Assembly (NCBI GenBank): GCA_934202095.1
Contig: CAKPXN010000031.1
Span: 1 to 17,352, forward strand
Length of the DNA: 17,352 bases
DNA from: an uncultured Veillonella sp.
GTDB lineage: Bacteria; Bacillota; Negativicutes; Veillonellales; Veillonellaceae
Reading direction: 5' to 3'
Shown: in pieces, positions 12,502-17,352 of the stretch
Layout of the letters: each line of letters starts with the position of its first letter
Position numbering within the stretch: the stretch's first letter is position 1
Translations under genes and position numbers: made by a program
Notes under the pieces: model-generated
Database searches by the model: none
Seen by the model: only the letters and a program-made list of their open reading frames with translations
What the model was told of the DNA's origin: nothing

Positions 12502-13008
12502 TTAACAAATCGATACAAGCACATGCCCTTTAGCTTCGAACACTTGTTTATAAAAGCGTTTCATTTGCTCGAAATCATGAAGAAGTTCGTCTTTGATTTC
12601 TTCCTCTTCCTCATCGTAATCCCAAATATCTGGATATAGCTCGGCCTCTTTGCACGCTGCCATATCAAAAGATTCCAGAGCATTTTCAATATCAAACTGC
12701 TCTAAGGCCGCCACGATATTGGCTAAATGATTGTGTTCTGTATATGCTACATAGTCTGATATATCCTCAACAGCCGTTACGCCTAGTACCGCTTGGCTAA
12801 GAGGATTTTTATCGTCCTTATAGTCAGTGCCCACACCAGTTAGCACAAAGTGGAGTACATCCCACATCTTGTCGATATCAAGCAATAATTCATCATCGTC
12901 ATTCCACTCTTCAACGCTTTCAAGAATTTCCTCTTCTTCTGAGCCCATAGCTTTAAGCTCTTTTAAATTCGCATCGCTTAAACAGCTATAATTGGCAATT
13001 AGTCCCAT
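12502..13008 (-). CDS. DUF1877 (YfbM-like) protein
   Basis: A 168-residue, strongly acidic protein matching the DUF1877/YfbM pattern: MGLIANYSCLS at the N-terminus, LDIDKMWDVLHFVLTGVG (43-60), NPLSQAVLGV, and FKR-type C-terminus FEQMKRFYKQVFEAKGHVLVSI. The family has no established biochemical activity; it often occurs in clusters of immunity-like genes. Acidic runs SEEEEILESVEEWNDDDE and DYDEEEEEIKDE give a low pI. The Shine-Dalgarno AAAGGA precedes the ATG. Intergenic gaps to the neighbours are 31 and 78 bases, same strand. Confidence 0.85.
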   Translation of the reverse strand: MGLIANYSCLSDANLKELKAMGSEEEEILESVEEWNDDDELLLDIDKMWDVLHFVLTGVGTDYKDDKNPLSQAVLGVTAVEDISDYVAYTEHNHLANIVAALEQFDIENALESFDMAACKEAELYPDIWDYDEEEEEIKDELLHDFEQMKRFYKQVFEAKGHVLVSIC

Positions 13009-13039
13009 AATTAAATCCTTTCATAAATTCTTCTAACAA

Positions 13040-13582
13040 CTAGAAAAATAAATTTTCCGATTCTGTAACGCTTCCATCATCTTCATGGAAATAGCAAGCA
13101 TATATAGGCTCACGATGCGCCGCATCATAGAATTTCTGTAAAAGAGGTGAAAGCTTCATGTCTATTGGCATATGTAAAGCTTTCACAATGGGTTCCCAAA
13201 GTTCCATCGGCGAATAGGAGATAATATCTAACTGCTTATTCTGACCATATTCTTCAAGTGTTGCCGCATCAGAATATTTACTTGAGTCACAGTAATCATG
13301 CCAACAAATACTAAAAACGATTAAATGAAACAAATCATCCATACTTTCAGCTAAACGACCGGCGGCACCCTCGCTACTCCAATAACCTATGGATCCGTCC
13401 TCCAATAGATGATATTCACCGCCAGCGCCATCTACAGCAAATGCCATACCCGGCAAAGAGAACGTACAGCGACCTTCAGCAGTATCACGTTCCTCCAACG
13501 CATCTAGCAAGCGAAAATCAAATAGCGTATCAAAATCCTCAGCTAACTTGGTATCATTTCGCAATATATCTAAACAACTCAT
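13040..13582 (-). CDS. SUKH/SMI1-KNR4-like protein (immunity candidate)
   Basis: A 180-residue acidic protein. The segment FAVDGAGGEYHLLEDGSIGY followed by WSSEGAAGRLAESMDDLFHL (about 48-87) is the pattern of the SUKH superfamily: a GG-containing strand, a DG turn, SSEG and an amphipathic helix. SUKH proteins are best known as immunity proteins against polymorphic toxins. The rest has no recognisable motif. It begins one base after the stop of the preceding gene, whose last codons contain its AGGAG ribosome-binding site, so the two are likely translationally coupled. Assignment is by pattern only. Confidence 0.6.
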   Translation of the reverse strand: MSCLDILRNDTKLAEDFDTLFDFRLLDALEERDTAEGRCTFSLPGMAFAVDGAGGEYHLLEDGSIGYWSSEGAAGRLAESMDDLFHLIVFSICWHDYCDSSKYSDAATLEEYGQNKQLDIISYSPMELWEPIVKALHMPIDMKLSPLLQKFYDAAHREPIYACYFHEDDGSVTESENLFF

Positions 13583-13583
13583 C

Positions 13584-14180
13584 TTACACGCTCCTATTAG
13601 CAGAAATTAATTCTAGCAAGTTAGCCTCTCCTTCATCAGATGCATCTAATAACGGAATAGCTAACAAAAGTACTTGCAGGGAGTAATAATAAAAGCTAAA
13701 AAATAAATCATCAGGGAATACGTCCTCTTCCTCATATCTAAGAACATTTTCGTCTTCATCATATTCTTCAGACCAAAGGTATTCTTCGTTGAGCATATCC
13801 TCAAAGTTCGGCAATGGATCTGCATGCTCTAGCATAAGACCATCTCGAATACACTCAGCAATCACAGTAAACAACTCAACCAATTGTTCTGCTAAATACT
13901 GAGCTACCTCATTATGGGCGCTCGCTTCTTGGGCTTTCTTAAAAATACGAAGCAAGAAAATCATGGCGAATGGTGTAGCATGCCACAACGTTGATTGGTG
14001 TTCAATATTGAGTTCTAACACCTCACCAGCCGCATCAACAGTTTCCATGTTTTCCATATTCCACAACACATCAAGCGCCTCAGGAAAATCTGTGGCACGT
14101 CCGTAGGTGGTCGTTAACCGATGCCACGGTATATCGTTGACTTGTACAGTTTCTATATATGTTTGAATTGCTGTATCCAT
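13584..14180 (-). CDS. Unrecognised acidic helical protein in the immunity-like operon
   Basis: A 198-residue protein I do not recognise by name. The N-terminal part carries an IPWHRLTTTYGRATDFPEAL motif (17-36) and a second block IEHQSTLWHATPFAMIFLLR (59-78), followed by helices. The region FEDMLNEEYLWSEEYDEDEN is very acidic. Sequence suggests a mostly alpha-helical repeat-like fold without signal peptide or membrane helices. The Shine-Dalgarno (AAAGGT) is weak. It is coupled to the SUKH-like gene downstream, so both may act together. It could be another immunity protein; that rests on context. Confidence 0.7.
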   Translation of the reverse strand: MDTAIQTYIETVQVNDIPWHRLTTTYGRATDFPEALDVLWNMENMETVDAAGEVLELNIEHQSTLWHATPFAMIFLLRIFKKAQEASAHNEVAQYLAEQLVELFTVIAECIRDGLMLEHADPLPNFEDMLNEEYLWSEEYDEDENVLRYEEEDVFPDDLFFSFYYYSLQVLLLAIPLLDASDEGEANLLELISANRSV

Positions 14181-14221
14181 TTTAGTTATACCTTTATAAT
14201 TTCATTTTCATGTATCTATCT

Positions 14222-15031
14222 TTATAATTTCTCAATAACCTCTTTCACCAGTTCATAGGTGTCTATAAGACGTAGTTTTCCTATCCTAGGATTATCTGTA
14301 ATCTCCTCATAGATATCCTCCAACGTGCCTGCTGGAGCTAGTTTCCACAATTTACACGGATATAGTTCAACGTTCCCAATGATTTCTAAATGGTCTAGCA
14401 ACATACCTAAGTCTTTATGATTAAACCAACAGTCTGTATCGATACCGAAATTTGTATTATCTTTCCGGCATGCGATTTTGCTGTTTAGAAACTCCTCCAT
14501 TGTTGGTTTTTCTTCTTGTAAAAGCCGAGTACAGGCTAAATGATACTCGATTTTCCGCGGTGATTGATCTACGTCAGAGACGAATATAGCACCATACTCG
14601 GTTTCAAACTTAACAGCTAATACGTCGCCCACATTAAAATAAGGTTCTTTCTTTGTTTTAGATTTACGAACCTTAAGTGGCTTCGGATTTTCACTTTGTA
14701 GCTGCAGGGCTAGCTTATCTAACACCTTTTGGCGCTGTTTAAGTGCCTTATCATCGATTTCTAGCCAAAACTCGTGAGGACCCTGAGCGATTATGTCTAA
14801 GGCTTTCTCTTTGACGGTATCCGGTAGATGACCTATCTTCCACAACGAATAAGCCACAGCAGTCCAATAAATCTCTGTATAAAACTCGTCAGTACAAAAA
14901 TTTTGTTCCTCACTTAAGATTTCAGAAATGATTGTATCAACACTGACGCCATCCTTGTATCGTTCAACAATGGCATTATAAATATCATGACCATCATCAC
15001 TATCTATGATTTTTACACCGTCAATTGCCAT
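14222..15031 (-). CDS. Two-part protein with Imm26-like C-terminal region
   Basis: A 269-residue soluble protein. The N-terminal half (about 1-105) is helical (GHDIYNAIVERYKDGVSVDT, then TEIYWTAVAYSLWKIGHLPD). After a Lys-rich linker (RKSKTKKEP, about 122-130) comes YFNVGDVLAVKFETEYGAIF (131-150), which resembles the start of Imm26-type and related immunity domains (xxGDVFAIPL-x-YG). The remainder (KPTMEEFLNSKIACRKDNTN) is beta/alpha mixed. An AAAGGAG Shine-Dalgarno precedes the ATG. It lies 26 bases from the upstream gene on the same strand. The Imm26 comparison is tentative. Confidence 0.65.
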   Translation of the reverse strand: MAIDGVKIIDSDDGHDIYNAIVERYKDGVSVDTIISEILSEEQNFCTDEFYTEIYWTAVAYSLWKIGHLPDTVKEKALDIIAQGPHEFWLEIDDKALKQRQKVLDKLALQLQSENPKPLKVRKSKTKKEPYFNVGDVLAVKFETEYGAIFVSDVDQSPRKIEYHLACTRLLQEEKPTMEEFLNSKIACRKDNTNFGIDTDCWFNHKDLGMLLDHLEIIGNVELYPCKLWKLAPAGTLEDIYEEITDNPRIGKLRLIDTYELVKEVIEKL

Positions 15032-15057
15032 AAACGTCTCCTTTAGAACAACAGCTC

Positions 15058-15738
15058 TTATTCCATCTCGCCGTGAGTCGCTATAAATTCGTCTTTAATC
15101 TTTTGGATTTCTTTTTTTACGACCATGTATTGTTTCAAGTCAATTTGTCCGTTCTCTTTTTGCTCAGCCAAGGCTTTTTCTTTGTTTATGATTTTAATCC
15201 AATCTAACTGTACACTAAAGTCAGTATTTACACCGTCACTATTTTCTCGTAAGGCCAATAATGCAAATACTTCGTTCATATCAAGATTGAACATGTTACT
15301 ATCAAGATTCATAGGCTCGAAATAATAACGAACTGTATCTACCCCAAATTCGTCGCTTAATTTGGCCCATTCCGACCCTGAAAGCACGGTAAATCCGAGT
15401 GTATCGTTTCCAAGGCTTTCAGTAAACCAACGCACCTCATAATCAGGTTTAACAAATTCGTTGAAGTATTTGATGGTTACATCCCGATCTTTTTCATCGC
15501 CGTAAGGAATTAAGAGTTCTTTATCGCCCTTTTGTAACACAATATCGTCACCATAAGGCTTGCCATTACTAACAGTTTGAATATCGATAGGCTCATCCAT
15601 CATATCATTGAAATAGCGCACCACATCTTCGTCATCCTCGCGCCAGTCAATCCAGATAATAGCCTCAGAATCAAATAAATCATCTAAATCCATATCATGA
15701 CTAAAGAAATCTTTGACTAATGTATACATATCTTCCAT
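15058..15738 (-). CDS. Unrecognised acidic protein in the immunity-like operon
   Basis: A 226-residue protein of unknown family, rich in Asp and Glu (FSHDMDLDDLFDSEAI near the start). It contains ELLIPYGDEKDRDVTIKYFN and a segment VRWFTESLGNDTLGFTVLSG that looks alpha/beta. There is no signal peptide or membrane helix. The start at 15738 follows AGGAGAGAGACC; the longer reading that starts GTG at 15759 would make the ribosome-binding site part of the coding region. The upstream 18 bases are almost the same as those before the DUF2262 gene. An immunity-type role is by context only. Confidence 0.72.
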   Translation of the reverse strand: MEDMYTLVKDFFSHDMDLDDLFDSEAIIWIDWREDDEDVVRYFNDMMDEPIDIQTVSNGKPYGDDIVLQKGDKELLIPYGDEKDRDVTIKYFNEFVKPDYEVRWFTESLGNDTLGFTVLSGSEWAKLSDEFGVDTVRYYFEPMNLDSNMFNLDMNEVFALLALRENSDGVNTDFSVQLDWIKIINKEKALAEQKENGQIDLKQYMVVKKEIQKIKDEFIATHGEME

Positions 15739-15809
15739 GGTCTCTCTCCTATATATCACTTATTTTTTTAGGTAGTCTACAACACCCGTGTCACCACTTT
15801 AATACAACT

Positions 15810-16241
15810 CTATAAGGTTTCATAAATCACATCTTGTTGAGCCGTAAAGTTTTCATCAAAAGAAACCAAAACATATAGATGCCCTGCTGGGGATTCACCT
15901 ATATCATAACCTAGTGCAAATGCGTCGTAACAACCTGATTTATCTAACATTATATCCGTTAGTATTAGCACAACAGACTCTTCTTGCGGTATTTCCTTTT
16001 GTATGAGTTCCTGCGCCAGTTGGTCTAATTCATCTAATTGAGTATATAATTGTTCCCATATTGGTAGTGAAAGCACCTCAGCCTCAGTATAATTGGTGCA
16101 ACTAATCTTAAGTTTTTGAAAGGCTTGTCCTACATGCTCTAAACGATTAGTGCCCAATCTGCGAGATACAAAGTAAACGCCATAGGGTTCTTCAGACCAG
16201 CTTTCAACATTCCATAATGTCATTAATTCCGATTTTCTCAT
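15810..16241 (-). CDS. Small unrecognised acidic protein in the immunity-like operon
   Basis: A 143-residue protein without a family name I can give. The C-terminal segment DAFALGYDIGESPAGHLYVL with VSFDENF resembles the end of the truncated gene at the right edge (TLAGMDTGTDSFVLMVLSHE), so the two may be distant paralogs. There is no signal peptide or transmembrane segment. The start has GGAGAG five bases upstream. It lies 20 bases after the DUF2262 gene and is surely co-transcribed with it. Confidence 0.7.
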   Translation of the reverse strand: MRKSELMTLWNVESWSEEPYGVYFVSRRLGTNRLEHVGQAFQKLKISCTNYTEAEVLSLPIWEQLYTQLDELDQLAQELIQKEIPQEESVVLILTDIMLDKSGCYDAFALGYDIGESPAGHLYVLVSFDENFTAQQDVIYETL

Positions 16242-16261
16242 TAGGACTCTCCATTAATTGA

Positions 16262-17077
16262 TTATCCTGCAATATCTGCATCAACAGGGTTCCCATCCGC
16301 ATCAATATGAGCTATGATACAGTGCCCCCAGAAGATATCATCATCGTCATAATATACCTCTATGGTGCCATCGTTACGAAACGCCAATTCGCCCATCGTA
16401 ATACGCTTGGCAAATACGTCTGACGTAATCGGATCTTGGTCATCATTGTCGAGCCAATCATTAGCAAGGTCTAGCAATTTTTCACTAATATAAGTACTAA
16501 TTCGTTGTTCAAATGCTTTGAAATTATCGATTGTATTGAAAGCAGCCAATGCTACAGTACAGCTTTCATCAGAACCCTCATCCACATCAAGGGTAAATGC
16601 ATAATCATCAATTCTCGCTGTGTAATATTGATACTCGCGATTTAACAGGAAATCGCCCTTGTCGGTATGAAGGTATTTAGGGGTTTTCAAATACGCCGAC
16701 AAGGCCTCTAGCTCACTATGTTTAGCATGTTCCTCTAACACCTCAAGTACATAATACCGATTATTCCAAGAAGGACGCATATAGCCCAAGTCCTCTAAAG
16801 GCTTTGCTTTCTTAACTAACAATTTATAGACTCCATGGGGCTCAAAAGAATAACCCCATCTATCTTCAAGGCCTTCAATAATCCACGTCAAAATGCCTTC
16901 GCTACGGTCAAGCACACCAGTTCGAGTATCTAGGATAGCATCGGTGTCCACCAGTGGTCTATGGTACTTATCTAAATAAGGACTAGCCCCATTTGCATCA
17001 CTGCGCGGCAATGCATAAATTTCAAATACTTCTGGCTCAAACTCTGCTTCATATTCTGGTAGACGTACAATACTCAT
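16262..17077 (-). CDS. DUF2262-domain protein
   Basis: A 271-residue acidic protein. The C-terminal half (about 145-271) fits DUF2262: RITMGELAFRNDGTIEVYYD (225-244), DDDDIFWGHCIIAHIDADGN (245-264) and a closing IAG. The N-terminal half (about 1-140), with GVLDRSEGILTWIIEGLEDR and EPHGVYKLLVKKAKPL, is conserved-looking but unnamed by me. DUF2262 proteins have no known activity and occur in immunity-like clusters. The start follows AGGAGAGAGTCAT. It is preceded by a 116-base gap holding a possible internal promoter. Confidence 0.78.
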   Translation of the reverse strand: MSIVRLPEYEAEFEPEVFEIYALPRSDANGASPYLDKYHRPLVDTDAILDTRTGVLDRSEGILTWIIEGLEDRWGYSFEPHGVYKLLVKKAKPLEDLGYMRPSWNNRYYVLEVLEEHAKHSELEALSAYLKTPKYLHTDKGDFLLNREYQYYTARIDDYAFTLDVDEGSDESCTVALAAFNTIDNFKAFEQRISTYISEKLLDLANDWLDNDDQDPITSDVFAKRITMGELAFRNDGTIEVYYDDDDIFWGHCIIAHIDADGNPVDADIAG

Positions 17078-17100
17078 ATGACTCTCTCCTATTTATCACA

Positions 17101-17130
17101 TTTATACGGTGCAAATTGTTTTACAGTTAA
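17101..17130 (-). promoter_or_regulatory. Possible internal promoter before the DUF2262 gene
   Basis: On the minus strand TTAACT (17125-17130), 18 bases, TATAAA (17101-17106), about 25 bases before the start codon. It could start transcription of the eight genes downstream independently of the gene cut by the right edge. Confidence 0.4.
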
Positions 17131-17147
17131 GAATTACATTCTTATAG

Positions 17148-17178
17148 GTGCTACTACATTAAAATTGTGCTACTACAT
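17148..17178 (+). repeat. Two direct copies of a 12-nt repeat
   Basis: GTGCTACTACAT occurs at 17148-17159 and 17167-17178, 19 bases apart start to start, in the gap upstream of the DUF2262 gene. Role unknown; it may be an operator or slipped duplication. Confidence 0.5.
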
Positions 17179-17193
17179 CATAATTTATGTTAC

Positions 17194-17352
17194 TTACAAG
17201 CGTTCAGCTACATCGATTCTATGTAACAGCTCTTTCGCTAGTTCTTGGGCTGTTTTAAATTCCTCATGTGAAAGTACCATAAGTACAAAGCTATCGGTTC
17301 CTGTGTCCATGCCTGCTAACGTATAGTTTTCCCACGTAGAATTAAGACTAGC
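17194..17352 (-). CDS. 3' part of an immunity-like gene cut by the right edge
   Basis: The last 52 codons of a minus-strand gene whose start lies outside the window. The reading frame is open to the edge and ends with TAA at 17194-17196. It reads TLAGMDTGTDSFVLMVLSHE followed by EFKTAQELAKELLHRIDVAE. The pattern DTGxDSxVL with a final EF-helix resembles the C-terminus of the gene at 15810-16241 and of several small immunity-like families. Same strand and composition as the downstream operon, so it probably belongs to it. Confidence 0.65.
   Translation of the reverse strand, partial: ASLNSTWENYTLAGMDTGTDSFVLMVLSHEEFKTAQELAKELLHRIDVAERL

Noticed and set aside
15739..15759. GTG start of the gene at 15058-15738
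   Set aside because: The added codons contain the AGGAGAG ribosome-binding site of the ATG at 15738.
15760..15809. T-rich gap between two island genes, considered as a terminator
   Set aside because: The T run is on the plus strand and no stable stem precedes it in the direction of the genes.
1..17352. CRISPR arrays, tRNA or rRNA genes, transposases, integrases, prophage genes
   Set aside because: None was seen on either strand; the repeats present are two-copy only and not regularly spaced.

Overview
The window looks like chromosome of a low-to-mid-GC anaerobic Firmicute with an outer membrane, most likely Veillonella or a close Negativicute. This is inferred from the gene set: an LUD-domain lactate-utilization type protein, a short clostridial-type ThiC under a TPP riboswitch, a DUF438/hemerythrin-like/PAS protein, an Mn-type superoxide dismutase, a YutG-type PgpA, and a small exported protein with a TonB-C-like domain. 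No database search was possible, so the genus is a judgement. Most genes are on the minus strand.

Left part (1-4.3 kb): the first four codons of a minus-strand gene at the left edge, a divergent LUD-domain gene, a small XRE-type regulator, a stand-alone glutamate synthase small-subunit-like flavoprotein (gltA), and a divergent MalY/PatB-type C-S lyase or aminotransferase. The gltA-malY gap carries a structured leader and repeats. Middle part (4.3-10.5 kb): DUF438/PAS sensor-like protein, sod with a Fur-like box and palindromic leader, thiC with TPP riboswitch and terminator, an isochorismatase-family hydrolase coupled to pgpA, phnA/yjdM, and a small secreted TonB-C-like protein.

The 590-base gap at 10478-11068 is the most interesting stretch. 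It holds an unlisted 33-codon hydrophobic peptide gene (10799 to 10698, minus) that looks like the holin-like (TxpA-type) toxins of type I toxin-antitoxin systems. Facing it on the plus strand is a short RNA with a consensus promoter (TTGACT-N17-TATAAT) that overlaps the toxin 3' end. Upstream of the toxin, on the minus strand, lies a second short RNA with its own strong promoter (TTGACA-N17-TATACT), a 5' hairpin sharing a 13-nt segment with the first RNA, and a strong terminator. A 19/20-nt direct repeat brackets the whole cassette.

Right part (11.1-17.35 kb): an ECF-type S component, then a minus-strand run of at least nine tightly packed small acidic soluble proteins: a leucine-rich-repeat protein, DUF1877/YfbM, a SUKH-like protein, an Imm26-like protein, a DUF2262 protein and several unrecognised ones. 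This resembles an orphan immunity-gene island of the kind found near contact-dependent or polymorphic toxin systems. No toxin gene is visible in the window. The run continues past the right edge and ends at a hairpin around 11.6 kb.
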